A DNA stretch of 34,191 nt from QYOJ01 sp964616825 (GCA_964616825.1 CAZTSX010000024.1:1-34191), one strand, 5' to 3'. Numbered from the stretch's first letter, positions 15,334 to 23,726 are shown. Numbers and translations: made by a program. The notes: generated by a model from the sequence alone, not told the origin.

Positions 15334-16950
15334 TTATTTGGCTTCTGAGGCATGATCGATAGCCGCCTTGATAAAACTGACAAAGATCGGATGAGGATGG
15401 GTCACGGTGCTTTTAAACTCTGGGTGAAATTGCACCCCTGTGAACCACGGGTGGCCTCTCAACTCAATGATCTCTACCAGATTATCTTTGTCATTGAGCC
15501 CGGCCGGGATCATACCTGCTTGAGTATATACTTCTTTGTACTTGTTATTAAATTCATACCTGTGACGATGCCTTTCTGAGATTTTCTCCTCGCCGTAAAC
15601 CGCGTGAATAGTTGAGTCTTTAATCAACCGGCAGGGATAGGCGCCCAACCTCATCGTACCTCCCAGGCCTGATATCTTTTTCTGTTCCTCCATCATGTCG
15701 ATGACCGGATAGGGTGAGGCAGTATCAAACTCTGTTGAATGAGCTCCTTTGAAGCCCAGTACGTTCCGTCCAAATTCTATCACTGCACACTGCATCCCCA
15801 GACAAATACCCAGGAAAGGGATGTTATTCTCACGGGCAAACCTGATGGCAGTGATCTTACCTTCAACCCCACGCTCCCCGAAACCCGGAGCTACCAGGAT
15901 TCCGTCCAGGCCCGTAAGCTTCTCTTTTACATTGTCTTCATCGATGAATCCAGAGTGAATAGAGGTAACATCAACCCGGCATTCATTTGCAGCTCCGGCA
16001 TGCGTAAACGATTCATTAATAGATTTATATGCATCTCTCAACTCAACGTATTTCCCAATCAAACCAATGTTTACTTCATGAACAGGATTTTTTAACTTAT
16101 CCAGGAACTTCTCCCAGCTTTCCAGGTCAGGAACCTTGTCATTCTCCATATCTGTCATCCTGAGAATCTCCTGGTCCAGGTTCTCCTCCTTCATCATGAT
16201 TGGGACATCGTATATGGTTTTCGCATCGATGCATTCGATGACACAGGATGGGGTGACGTTGCAAAAGAGGGCAATCTTATTCCGGAGTCCTTCGCTCAGG
16301 TGTTTCTCCGTTCTACAAACAATAATATCAGGCTGAACCCCCTGCTCCTGAAGCAACTTTACAGAATGCTGTGTTGGTTTGGTCTTTAGCTCACCGGCAG
16401 ACGCCAGATACGGAACCAGGGTCAGGTGAACAACCAGGCTGCTGCTCCCAAGCTCCCACCTCAGCTGACGAACAGATTCGATGAAGGGCAGGGATTCAAT
16501 ATCTCCCACGGTCCCTCCTATCTCAGTAATCAGAAAGTCGAAGTTACCTTCATTTGCCAACATCTTAATTCGATGTTTGATCTCATCTGTAACATGAGGA
16601 ATGACCTGGACCGTCTCTCCAAGGTATTCTCCTTTTCGCTCTTTATTGATTACAGATTGATAAATGACACCGGTTGTCACATTGTTTGCCTGTGATGTAG
16701 GAATGCTGGTAAATCGTTCGTAGTGTCCCAGATCCAGATCCGTTTCGGCCCCGTCATCAGTTACAAAACACTCACCATGTTCGTAAGGATTCAATGTGCC
16801 CGGATCGATATTGATATACGGATCAAGCTTTTGGATAGCAATGGAAAAACCCCTCGAAACCAACAATTTTGCGATCGATGATGAGATGATTCCTTTTCCC
16901 AATGAAGAGGCAACACCACCAGTGACAAAAATAAACTTGGTTTTAGGCAT
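15334..16950 (-). CDS. pyrG: CTP synthase
   Basis: PyrG converts UTP to CTP using ATP and glutamine. The 538-residue length is normal. The synthetase domain has FVTGGVASSLGKGI, LDPYINIDPGTLNPYEHGECFV and ETDLDLGHYERF. The glutaminase domain has the nucleophile motif FLGICLGMQ and the HPE triad segment GVQFHPEFKS near the end. The start MPKTKFIFVTGG at 16950 was chosen because it matches the family N-terminus and lies 28 nt downstream of a -7 box; a start at 16998 would be upstream of that box. It is followed by yidC in the same direction. Confidence 0.95.
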   Translation of the reverse strand: MPKTKFIFVTGGVASSLGKGIISSSIAKLLVSRGFSIAIQKLDPYINIDPGTLNPYEHGECFVTDDGAETDLDLGHYERFTSIPTSQANNVTTGVIYQSVINKERKGEYLGETVQVIPHVTDEIKHRIKMLANEGNFDFLITEIGGTVGDIESLPFIESVRQLRWELGSSSLVVHLTLVPYLASAGELKTKPTQHSVKLLQEQGVQPDIIVCRTEKHLSEGLRNKIALFCNVTPSCVIECIDAKTIYDVPIMMKEENLDQEILRMTDMENDKVPDLESWEKFLDKLKNPVHEVNIGLIGKYVELRDAYKSINESFTHAGAANECRVDVTSIHSGFIDEDNVKEKLTGLDGILVAPGFGERGVEGKITAIRFARENNIPFLGICLGMQCAVIEFGRNVLGFKGAHSTEFDTASPYPVIDMMEEQKKISGLGGTMRLGAYPCRLIKDSTIHAVYGEEKISERHRHRYEFNNKYKEVYTQAGMIPAGLNDKDNLVEIIELRGHPWFTGVQFHPEFKSTVTHPHPIFVSFIKAAIDHASEAK

Positions 16951-16978
16951 GAATGAAATACAAATTTGGAGGTTCGTG

Positions 16979-16986
16979 CAAAGGTA
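16979..16986 (-). promoter_or_regulatory. Putative -7 box for pyrG-yidC
   Basis: The minus strand reads TACCTTTG, matching TAnnTTTG. It sits in the short gap between the upstream kinase-pyrophosphorylase gene and pyrG. Confidence 0.45.
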
Positions 16987-17009
16987 ATCCTTTTTCACAA
17001 AATTCCCAG

Positions 17010-17816
17010 CTACCCGGCCACTGTGATGCGACGCTTGATAGCCAGAATTTCAGAAGCGATCTCCTCGATTGCCTTTGAGGTTACGGTAACGACAGGCCAT
17101 TCATTCATGGCAAACAGGTTGTTTGAATTGTTCAACTCCTTCTTTACATTTTCGATAGAAGCATACTCCCCTCCGCCTCCTCCAAGATAGAGTTGTCTGA
17201 AAGAGCGCAACGAAGCTAGGTCTGTCGCTTCGGTTGTTAATCCAAATACTTTACCGACGGGTAACTCCGAAAGGATTTCAGGAGGATCCACTCCAAGAAT
17301 CACAGGATAATTAGCAGCAAACCACCCTTTGAATGCCAGGTAAACACAGAGGGGAGTTTTAAATGTACGGGATACGCCAACCAGAATGATCTCGGCTTTG
17401 TCATATTCAAAGTAGCGTTGTCCGTCATCGTGACTGAAAGCAAATTGCAGGGCGTCGATCCGCTTGAAGTACTCTTGATTAAATTTGTGGGAAAGGCCCG
17501 GTTGCTGAGTCGGGACATTTGAAAAATGGAGAGATAGCCTGCTTAGCATTGGGCCCATGAGGTCAATGGCATCGATGTTTTGAACTCGTGTTAGCCTCAA
17601 CATGCTGTCTCGAAGTGCCTGAGATACAAGGGTATGAACAATTATTCCATCCGCCGCTTTGATCTCAGGCATAAGTTCTTTCAGTTGCGCTTCTTCCAGT
17701 ACCTGTTTTTTAGTGATTATGTCAACCTGCATTCCGGGAAATTGTGTCAGCGCCGACCTCAATGTCCGCTCCGCTGTGAGTCCGGTTCCGTCTGAAATGA
17801 TGAAAATTGTCTTCAT
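17010..17816 (-). CDS. PEP synthase/PPDK regulatory kinase-pyrophosphorylase (DUF299)
   Basis: Members of this family (PSRP/PDRP) switch PEP synthase or pyruvate phosphate dikinase off by ADP-dependent phosphorylation of a Thr next to the catalytic His, and on again by phosphorolysis. The 268-residue length is typical. Visible are IFIISDGTGLTAER at the N-terminus, IIVHTLVSQALRDSM, a DLMGPML block, FAFSHDDGQ, the P-loop-like GVSRTFKTP (147-155), G-V-D-P-P-E-I-L, and GLTTEATDLASLR. The usual P-loop wording is GVSRTSKTP, so Phe152 replaces a Ser; activity is not necessarily affected. Whether the target is PpsA or PPDK cannot be told. It precedes pyrG and is divergent from gapA. Confidence 0.85.
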   Translation of the reverse strand: MKTIFIISDGTGLTAERTLRSALTQFPGMQVDIITKKQVLEEAQLKELMPEIKAADGIIVHTLVSQALRDSMLRLTRVQNIDAIDLMGPMLSRLSLHFSNVPTQQPGLSHKFNQEYFKRIDALQFAFSHDDGQRYFEYDKAEIILVGVSRTFKTPLCVYLAFKGWFAANYPVILGVDPPEILSELPVGKVFGLTTEATDLASLRSFRQLYLGGGGGEYASIENVKKELNNSNNLFAMNEWPVVTVTSKAIEEIASEILAIKRRITVAG

Positions 17817-17868
17817 AAAAATAAACTCTCATGCGAAGCTAATATTTTTTTTTAGCTAATGGATAAAT

Positions 17869-17882
17869 CTGTAATTTTACAG
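17869..17882. promoter_or_regulatory. Palindrome CTGTAATTTTACAG upstream of gapA
   Basis: A perfect 14-bp inverted repeat lies 38 nt before gapA, overlapping a near-match (TAATTTTA) to the -7 consensus. It could be an operator; this is a positional inference only. Confidence 0.3.
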
Positions 17883-17920
17883 TCACAAAACTTGAGTAAA
17901 AAAAACTAAAATCACTATCA

Positions 17921-18928
17921 ATGGGAACGATAAAAGTTGGAATCAACGGATTTGGACGTATTGGACGTTTAACCTACAGAGCATTACTCACCAAACCGAA
18001 TGTTGAGATAATTGCGATCAATGACCTCACCGATGCCAATACATTGGCACATCTCTTTAAATATGATTCTGTCCATGGAAAATTCCCGGGCACGGTAGTT
18101 GTCCAAGGTGATGCCCTGGTCATAGACGGAAAGCCCATGCGGGTAATGGCAGAGAGAGATCCCGCTAACTTGCCCTGGGGTGATCTTGAGGTGGAGGTTG
18201 TGATTGAATCAACCGGCATTTTTCGTAACAGAGAAAAAATGGAAAAACACATTGCTGCCGGCGCTAAAAAGGTGCTTCTCTCGGTTCCTGCCGACAAGCC
18301 GGAAGATGTCGACCTGACAGTAGTTTTGGGTGTCAACGATGAGTTGATCAAGCCCGGCATGCAGTTTATCTCAAATGCTTCCTGCACAACGAACTGCCTC
18401 GCTCCTGTTGCCAAAGTGCTGAATGACAATTTCGGGATCGTCAAGGGATTGATGAACACCATTCACTCCTATACCAATGACCAGATCATCCTGGATGCTC
18501 CGCATAAAGATCTGCGTCGTGCACGTGCCGCTGCCATGTCGATGATCCCGACCAAAACCGGTGCTGCCAAAGCAATCGGACTTGTGATCCCGGCGCTGGA
18601 GGGGAAACTCGATGGTTTTGCTGTCAGAGTTCCTACCCCGGACGGATCAATGGTAGACCTGACCTGTGAGCTGGCCCAGGAAGTAACGATCGACGAGATA
18701 AATGCCGCTATGAAAAACGCTGCTGAAGATCCTATGAAAGGGATCCTGGAGTATCTGACAGATCCGCTTGTAAGCGTGGATATCGTTGGAAACACACACT
18801 CTTCAATCTATGACTCCCTGATGACTAAAGTGATTGGCGGAAATCTGGTCAAGATTATAGCCTGGTACGACAATGAGGTGGGCTATTCACACCGGATGGC
18901 TGATCTGGTTGAGCGAGTTGCGGGGTAA
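17921..18928 (+). CDS. gapA: Glyceraldehyde-3-phosphate dehydrogenase, type I
   Basis: This phosphorylating GAPDH interconverts glyceraldehyde 3-phosphate and 1,3-bisphosphoglycerate. It has 335 residues. The Rossmann motif GINGFGRIGR is at the N-terminus, and Asp in AINDLTD indicates NAD preference. The catalytic Cys155 lies in SNASCTTNCLAP, and the later segments HSYTNDQIILDAPHKDLRRARAAA and WYDNEVGYSHRMADL are standard. The gene stands alone; its promoter region is shared with the divergent PEP-synthase/PPDK regulator. It converges on the Spy-like gene with only 26 nt between stops. Confidence 0.95.
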   Translation: MGTIKVGINGFGRIGRLTYRALLTKPNVEIIAINDLTDANTLAHLFKYDSVHGKFPGTVVVQGDALVIDGKPMRVMAERDPANLPWGDLEVEVVIESTGIFRNREKMEKHIAAGAKKVLLSVPADKPEDVDLTVVLGVNDELIKPGMQFISNASCTTNCLAPVAKVLNDNFGIVKGLMNTIHSYTNDQIILDAPHKDLRRARAAAMSMIPTKTGAAKAIGLVIPALEGKLDGFAVRVPTPDGSMVDLTCELAQEVTIDEINAAMKNAAEDPMKGILEYLTDPLVSVDIVGNTHSSIYDSLMTKVIGGNLVKIIAWYDNEVGYSHRMADLVERVAG

Positions 18929-18954
18929 ACCAGCATCGAGCAGCATTCAATTAC

Positions 18955-19476
18955 CTATCTTCTTCTCAAAAAAGGCTTTGGCCTGGCATCGTAGAGAACC
19001 TTCTGGTCAGGGGTCAGTTGATCCCTAATAGCACGATGGTATGTCACTTGTTGTTTCAGCATCTTCGAATTCAACGTTCCGAGTTGGTCAATGGTGGCGT
19101 TAACATCCTTCATGTTTAGGTCATCGGATGAGAGCAGGGTAACCAGATGAGCATGCTTCTCCCTGATTTTATTCTTCAGCTGGGTCATCGCTTTCATGTT
19201 CTTCAGCTTCTCTTTCTTGATCGATTTTTTTTGAGTTTCAGTAAGGTTTGGCAGGTCAGCCCAATGAGGCTTCTGCCTGGTCATTTCGCGATTACGCATA
19301 GAAGAACGATGCATGTCTCGATTCATCTCAGGTGGATGTGGTGGTGAAAGAACATTTTTCTCATAGCTGGGTGGAGGCGGTGGTGTTGGTTCTGCATCCT
19401 GGGCGTTTACCCCAATTGATGCAATTGCAAACAGGGCTACCATAGCAACTGCAAGCATGAATTTTCTTGTTTTCAT
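18955..19476 (-). CDS. Spy/CpxP-like periplasmic LTxxQ protein
   Basis: This 173-residue protein has a clear signal peptide (MKTRKFMLAVAMVALFAIAS, cleavage probably after VNA), a Pro-rich segment with five prolines in a row, and a helical domain containing two LTxxQ motifs (LTETQ and LTPDQ), the mark of Spy/CpxP/ZraP proteins. Such proteins act as periplasmic chaperones or metal-responsive sensors. The C-terminus is Arg-rich. It is last in a four-gene series that starts with an ECF sigma factor, 21 nt after the previous gene. The role in sigma control is inferred from context only. Confidence 0.75.
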   Translation of the reverse strand: MKTRKFMLAVAMVALFAIASIGVNAQDAEPTPPPPPSYEKNVLSPPHPPEMNRDMHRSSMRNREMTRQKPHWADLPNLTETQKKSIKKEKLKNMKAMTQLKNKIREKHAHLVTLLSSDDLNMKDVNATIDQLGTLNSKMLKQQVTYHRAIRDQLTPDQKVLYDARPKPFLRRR

Positions 19477-19497
19477 TTGTCTTGGTATTTAGGATTA

Positions 19498-20061
19498 TTA
19501 ATTGGATCGTTTTGATCGTTTAGCTCTTCTCTTGTCTGGTGGACGCCTCTGTATCAGCTGCTCCGAAGGAACAGGGGCTGGCATCGCCATACGACGTAAC
19601 ATCCGACGAAAGATTCCGGGAAACCGGGTTTGTTGCTCCGGGGTACAAGCCCGACGCAACTCCATAAAATAGGCTATCGTAATTCGCTCCAACTGGGCTT
19701 GCTGCATACCCAACGTATCCGTAAGCTGGATGATATATGCGGAATCCGGATCCGGCCCCGACAACAGGTCAAACATCATCCGTTTATCGTGGTAGTACTG
19801 GCGCAGGATCTTTCCCGATTTGCGCATAAAACGATTCGATGCCTCTTTGAAATAGCTACGTTGTTCCTTTTTCAGCTTCAGGTCAGAAGCCATAACTGCC
19901 TGTACACTGGGTGGTTGTGGTGGAGGTGGTGGTAGCGGAACCATTTCTCCTTCCAGGCTTGTTCTCCAGAATCCCCAAACCAGGGCAAGTACGGTGATAT
20001 TTAATGCGACCAGGATAATGATAACAGTAAATAGTACCCTTTTTTGTGTAAAATAGTTCAT
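19498..20061 (-). CDS. Membrane-anchored CnrX/Spy-like sensor
   Basis: This 187-residue protein has one N-terminal transmembrane segment (about 9-30, VLFTVIIILVALNITVLALVW) without an obvious cleavage site, then a five-proline run and a long helical periplasmic domain with features of the Spy/CnrX superfamily (LKKEQRSYFKEASNRF..., later CTPEQQTRFPGIFRRML). The tail is strongly basic. It begins 3 nt after the preceding anti-sigma-like gene, implying translational coupling. In CnrYXH of Cupriavidus a membrane-bound CnrX senses metal and releases the sigma factor; this arrangement is similar, but the metal ligands cannot be assigned here. Confidence 0.7.
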   Translation of the reverse strand: MNYFTQKRVLFTVIIILVALNITVLALVWGFWRTSLEGEMVPLPPPPPQPPSVQAVMASDLKLKKEQRSYFKEASNRFMRKSGKILRQYYHDKRMMFDLLSGPDPDSAYIIQLTDTLGMQQAQLERITIAYFMELRRACTPEQQTRFPGIFRRMLRRMAMPAPVPSEQLIQRRPPDKRRAKRSKRSN

Positions 20062-20064
20062 GGC

Positions 20065-20391
20065 TTATTCTTTGTTATGGGTATATACTTGATATTGTCC
20101 CGGATCTACAAAATAGACCATCTCCTCACTCTCCAGATTCATCCTTCTATCTTTTTCTGAAAGGTAAGATCGAACACCCAGTCCGATCGAGACAAGGTTG
20201 ATGGCAAACAACAGCACCAGAAGAACTACAACCGGATGATTGCGAATGTATCCGGAAACTAACCGTTGCCTTGGAGGATGCTGGTTTAAGCGGAGCATAA
20301 CACGATCCAGAAAAGACTCTCCGGCATCCAGCCCTGGCTGGCCGCTCTTCATCTCGATAATGCTCATAATCTCTTGATCCAGTGAACTCAT
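20065..20391 (-). CDS. Putative single-pass anti-sigma factor
   Basis: This small protein of 108 residues (from ATG at 20391; a GTG at 20454 overlapping the sigma stop is an alternative) has a short cytoplasmic N-terminal part, one transmembrane helix (PVVVLLVLLFAINLVSIGLG) and a short external tail. No zinc-binding H-x3-C-x2-C motif is present. Its identity as anti-sigma factor rests on position directly after an ECF sigma gene and on topology, not on a recognised domain. Confidence 0.55.
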   Translation of the reverse strand: MSSLDQEIMSIIEMKSGQPGLDAGESFLDRVMLRLNQHPPRQRLVSGYIRNHPVVVLLVLLFAINLVSIGLGVRSYLSEKDRRMNLESEEMVYFVDPGQYQVYTHNKE

Positions 20392-20450
20392 TTGCTCTAT
20401 TCTATTTATTTGACGATCATTTTGTATCAACCGTGCGGTTATTTTACAAA

Positions 20451-21035
20451 TCACCGCAATCGTTTTTCAAGATGTTTGTATAGATTGGCCTTTGCCCTGT
20501 GCAATAACGACTCAACTGCCGATATACTCGTATCCATGATCTCCGCTATCTTGGCTGAAGGGCACTCCTCGAACTTATGCAACGTAATTGCGATCCGTTG
20601 ATTTTCCGGGAGTCGGGCTATCGCTTCTCTCAACAATACAAATCTCTCCTTCACCTCCAGTTGTGTATGTGGATTATCGACCCGACCTGCCAAATCCACC
20701 TGATCCGTTGCACCCAGTTTACCAACCCGCATATGAATCCCAAATCGTTTCTTGCGGTTTTTCCTACGGATGAAATCCAGTGACTTATTTACTGCAATCC
20801 GGTACAACCATGTCCCTAATCCGGATTCCTCCCTGAATTTACTAATGGAGTGGTAGACCTCAACAAAGACTTCCTGAGCCAGGTCCCTTGAATCCTCTGC
20901 ATCATGGACGAATCCGAAACAAGTATTCACAACCTGATCCTGGTATTGCTTCACCAGCTTCGTAAATGCGGCTTCTTTCTGCTGTTTTAGGTTTTGTATC
21001 AACTCGGATTCAGTCATAGAGTCCGTGTATTCCAT
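20451..21035 (-). CDS. RNA polymerase ECF sigma factor
   Basis: This 194-residue sigma-70-family ECF factor has a region 2 with FTKLVKQYQDQVVNTCFGFVHD, DLAQEVFVEVYHSISKFR and GTWLYRIAVNKSLDFIRRKNR, and a region 4 with LREAIARLPENQRIAITLHKFEE and IAEIMDTSISAVESLLHRAKANLYKHL. The start at 21035 is preceded 7 nt upstream by a strong Shine-Dalgarno sequence (GGAGG), uncommon in this phylum. It heads a series with an anti-sigma-like membrane protein and two Spy-type proteins, so it is likely released by an envelope or metal signal and probably controls its own operon. Confidence 0.9.
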   Translation of the reverse strand: MEYTDSMTESELIQNLKQQKEAAFTKLVKQYQDQVVNTCFGFVHDAEDSRDLAQEVFVEVYHSISKFREESGLGTWLYRIAVNKSLDFIRRKNRKKRFGIHMRVGKLGATDQVDLAGRVDNPHTQLEVKERFVLLREAIARLPENQRIAITLHKFEECPSAKIAEIMDTSISAVESLLHRAKANLYKHLEKRLR

Positions 21036-21042
21036 GTTTGAT

Positions 21043-21047
21043 CCTCC
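21043..21047 (-). promoter_or_regulatory. Strong Shine-Dalgarno for ECF sigma gene
   Basis: GGAGG on the minus strand, 7 nt before ATG 21035, decides that start over the in-frame ATG at 21017. Confidence 0.6.
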
Positions 21048-21185
21048 GGTTCTGATCAGGTTAACTGACGACTGAGGATCTTTGGTTATTGGACGTCAAA
21101 GGTTACAAAATCCTGTGGCAATGGGCAATTATTAGGATATACCTGTTGGATGGGACATGGGGATCAGGGATCCAGGTAAACGTCT

Positions 21186-21521
21186 TTAGTCTCTTACATA
21201 GTGTGGCATTTCAAAAGGAATGGAAATAATCAATTCAACCAATCCTTTGTACTCACCATTGTCAAACCAGGGAGTATGGTAAACAAAGTTCTTTTGTCCC
21301 TTTTCTTCAGTGGTATAACAACTGGGCTTTTTCTCTTCCATCAGTGCCTGAACCTTTGGTTTTGCCCAAGCCGGATGACAATCAAGTAGTTTGGTTCCGA
21401 CTTTTTTGCTGTCCTTTTCAAAAATCCTCGCTGATTTGTCGTTCATCTCAACAACCATCGCATTTTCATCTGAGACGATCAGAGTAGCGTCAATTTCTTT
21501 TGTCCAATAATAATTTTTCAT
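21186..21521 (-). CDS. Small PAS-domain protein
   Basis: This 111-residue cytoplasmic protein consists of a single PAS domain: an N-terminal cap, ATLIVSDENAMVVEMNDKSARIFE, a C-H-P segment (LLDCHPAW), and the core strands FVYHTPWFDNGEYKGLVELIISIPFEMPH. Stand-alone PAS proteins of this wording occur in anaerobes; they may bind a small ligand or haem, but no partner kinase or regulator domain is attached. The start at 21521 is favoured over 21563 because a TAGGAGAG Shine-Dalgarno-like sequence precedes it. It is upstream of and on the same strand as the ECF sigma operon, 150 nt away. Confidence 0.75.
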   Translation of the reverse strand: MKNYYWTKEIDATLIVSDENAMVVEMNDKSARIFEKDSKKVGTKLLDCHPAWAKPKVQALMEEKKPSCYTTEEKGQKNFVYHTPWFDNGEYKGLVELIISIPFEMPHYVRD

Positions 21522-21640
21522 AATATACTCTCCTAATTTTATTTTATACAGATATCTACTCATCCGATTCCAGCTGCTAATCCGGAAATACCTTACTAAC
21601 TAGCTGGATCAGAATACCCAAAGGTAACTAAAAGGATTCG

Positions 21641-21648
21641 TATTTTTG
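21641..21648 (+). promoter_or_regulatory. Putative -7 box for M1 peptidase gene
   Basis: TATTTTTG matches TAnnTTTG and ends 26 nt before the ATG at 21675, which excludes the in-frame GTG at 21648 as start. Confidence 0.45.
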
Positions 21649-21674
21649 TGTTATATTGCGACAAAGTATTAACT

Positions 21675-23600
21675 ATGAAGAATTTCCTATTCTCTCTGCT
21701 CATTTGTATGAGCCTGGTTGCTTCAGCGCAACAAAAGCCTTCCCAAAATCAGTTTATGCAGATTGTAGAGATGGAAAGGAAGGCGAACAGGTCTATAATT
21801 TATCCACCTCCTATCGATCTCATTACAGATTATGATATCGCTTATCACCGGTGCGAATGGCATGTGGATCCATCCCAGCATTACATTCAGGGAATCATTA
21901 CCACCTACTTTAAACCACTTTTTGCAGGATTTGATTCAATACAGTTTAACTTAAGCGATTCGCTCACAGTAGATTCGGTGAAATACCATGCCAGTTCCGT
22001 GTCATTTATCCATGGTGGGGAGATACTATCAATTCCTTTGCCTTCGATAATCGGCATCAATGTGCTCGATTCGGTTTCAGTCTTTTACCGGGGATCACCT
22101 CCGGGAACAGGATTTGGATCATTTCATACCGGGACCCACAATGATACTCCGGTGATGTGGACGCTTTCCGAACCCTACGGGGCAAGTGACTGGTGGCCAT
22201 GTAAGAACAGCCTGACCGACAAAGCAGATTCCATCGACGTCATTATTACTACACCAGAACTCTACCGGGGAGCCAGTAACGGCATCCTGGTCGCTGAAAC
22301 AATCAGCGGTAACGATAAAATTTATCACTGGAAAGAACGCTATCCCATCGCCACCTATCTGGTCTGCATGGCGGTTACCAACTATGCACAGTATTCAGAT
22401 TATGTCCCGTTCGGCACAACCAATGTGGAAGTTCTTAATTGGGTCTATCCTGAGGACTCTGCCACAGCTGTCACTCAAACAGTAGGAATCATTCCGATCA
22501 TGCAGTTGTTCGACACGCTCTTCGGGCTCTATCCTTTTGCCGAAGAAAAATACGGACATTGCCAATTTGGCTGGGGCGGAGGGATGGAACATCAGACCTT
22601 CTCATTCATGGGTAACTTCAGTCATGAACTGATGGCACATGAACTTGCCCACTCATGGTTTGGAGATAAAGTTACCTGCGGCAGTTGGGAAGACATCTGG
22701 TTGAATGAAGGCTTTGCCACCTATCTAACCGGCCTCACTTACGAGCATATGTTTAACGGAGAGTGGTGGATGCCGTTTAAGCGAGGAAGGATCAATTACG
22801 TAACCAGCAAACCCGGAGGGTCTGTGTGGTGTGATGATACAACCAGTGTCAGCAGGATCTTCAGCGGACGGCTCTCCTATTCCAAAGGAGCTATGATATT
22901 ACACCAGTTGCGATGGATCATAGGAGATTCGGCATTTTTTACAGCTTGCAATAATTATTTGGATGATCCTGCTCTCGCTTATGGTTTTGCCTATACACCT
23001 GACCTGAAAACACATTTTGAAACCTCCGCCAATCAAGACCTGACCTGGTATTTTAACGATTGGTATACGGGTCAGGGTTTTCCTTCTTACCAGATCACAT
23101 GGGATCAGACTGGCGATACGGTTTTCCTCGTGGTCAATCAGACGCAATCGCTCCCGTCACTATCGTTTTTTGAACTGCCGTTGCCGATCAAATTCAAAAA
23201 CCAATCGCAGGATACTATCCTAAGAATGCTGAATACCTACTCCGGAGAAACTCTTACCGCAACTATTCCTTTTCATGTTGATTCGGTGAAATTTGATCCC
23301 AATCTGTGGCTCATCACAGCCAACAACACTGTGATTCCATCAATCCGCGAGAATGATCCTGGCGATATAATCTATATTATGCCCAATCCGGCTAGAGATG
23401 TAGTCAACATCAGATTTACCAGGCTCTTAAACGCCATTGAACTGATTCTGCTTGATGAAACCGGAAAAGCACTTCAACAACAGACCGCTTACAAGCCATA
23501 CCTCATCACCCTTGATATTTCAGGCTATCCAGCTGGAATTTATTTCCTTCACATCCGTTCAGAACGACAAGATCTTATAAAGAAGATTATTGTGTATTAA
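21675..23600 (+). CDS. M1-family zinc aminopeptidase with T9SS C-terminal domain
   Basis: This 641-residue secreted metallopeptidase begins with a signal peptide (MKNFLFSLLICMSLVASAQQ). The N-terminal beta domain is followed by the M1 catalytic domain: GGGMEHQTFSFMG replaces the classical GAMEN exopeptidase motif, and the zinc site HELAH-x18-E lies around residue 322 (HELAHSWFGDK, later WLNEGFATYL). The last 80 or so residues form a T9SS type A sorting domain with IIYIMPNPARDVVNIRF and YPAGIYFLHIRS ending in IIVY. The protein is therefore expected outside the outer membrane or attached to the cell surface. The start at 21675 follows a -7 box and gives a proper signal peptide. Confidence 0.9.
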   Translation: MKNFLFSLLICMSLVASAQQKPSQNQFMQIVEMERKANRSIIYPPPIDLITDYDIAYHRCEWHVDPSQHYIQGIITTYFKPLFAGFDSIQFNLSDSLTVDSVKYHASSVSFIHGGEILSIPLPSIIGINVLDSVSVFYRGSPPGTGFGSFHTGTHNDTPVMWTLSEPYGASDWWPCKNSLTDKADSIDVIITTPELYRGASNGILVAETISGNDKIYHWKERYPIATYLVCMAVTNYAQYSDYVPFGTTNVEVLNWVYPEDSATAVTQTVGIIPIMQLFDTLFGLYPFAEEKYGHCQFGWGGGMEHQTFSFMGNFSHELMAHELAHSWFGDKVTCGSWEDIWLNEGFATYLTGLTYEHMFNGEWWMPFKRGRINYVTSKPGGSVWCDDTTSVSRIFSGRLSYSKGAMILHQLRWIIGDSAFFTACNNYLDDPALAYGFAYTPDLKTHFETSANQDLTWYFNDWYTGQGFPSYQITWDQTGDTVFLVVNQTQSLPSLSFFELPLPIKFKNQSQDTILRMLNTYSGETLTATIPFHVDSVKFDPNLWLITANNTVIPSIRENDPGDIIYIMPNPARDVVNIRFTRLLNAIELILLDETGKALQQQTAYKPYLITLDISGYPAGIYFLHIRSERQDLIKKIIVY

Positions 23601-23684
23601 AGGGAGAACAGGATCACGTTGCAAAATGAAAATTCCCTAAACCAATACTCTCAAAAAAGGCAACATTGGCAATCATGGCATTAG

Positions 23685-23726
23685 TGTGCAAAAATGTGCA
23701 ATATTGTGCAATTTTCTATAAGTTTG
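23685..23726 (+). promoter_or_regulatory. Promoter region with three TGTGCAA repeats at 10-bp spacing
   Basis: TGTGCAA begins at 23685, 23695 and 23705, exactly one helical turn apart, followed by TAAGTTTG (23719-23726), a match to the TAnnTTTG -7 box. The repeats cover the expected -33 region, so they could be activator or repressor sites for the two genes downstream. Confidence 0.5.

Noticed and set aside
16951..16998. Upstream extension of pyrG
   Set aside because: The extra 16 residues do not fit the family and the putative -7 box lies just downstream of 16978, too close for a leader that includes them.
21061..21107. ECF-type promoter (AAC then CGTC) before the sigma gene
   Set aside because: AAC at 21087-21085 and CGTC at 21070-21067 on the minus strand are 14 nt apart, shorter than the usual spacing, and a second TGTAACC has no partner; too weak to annotate.
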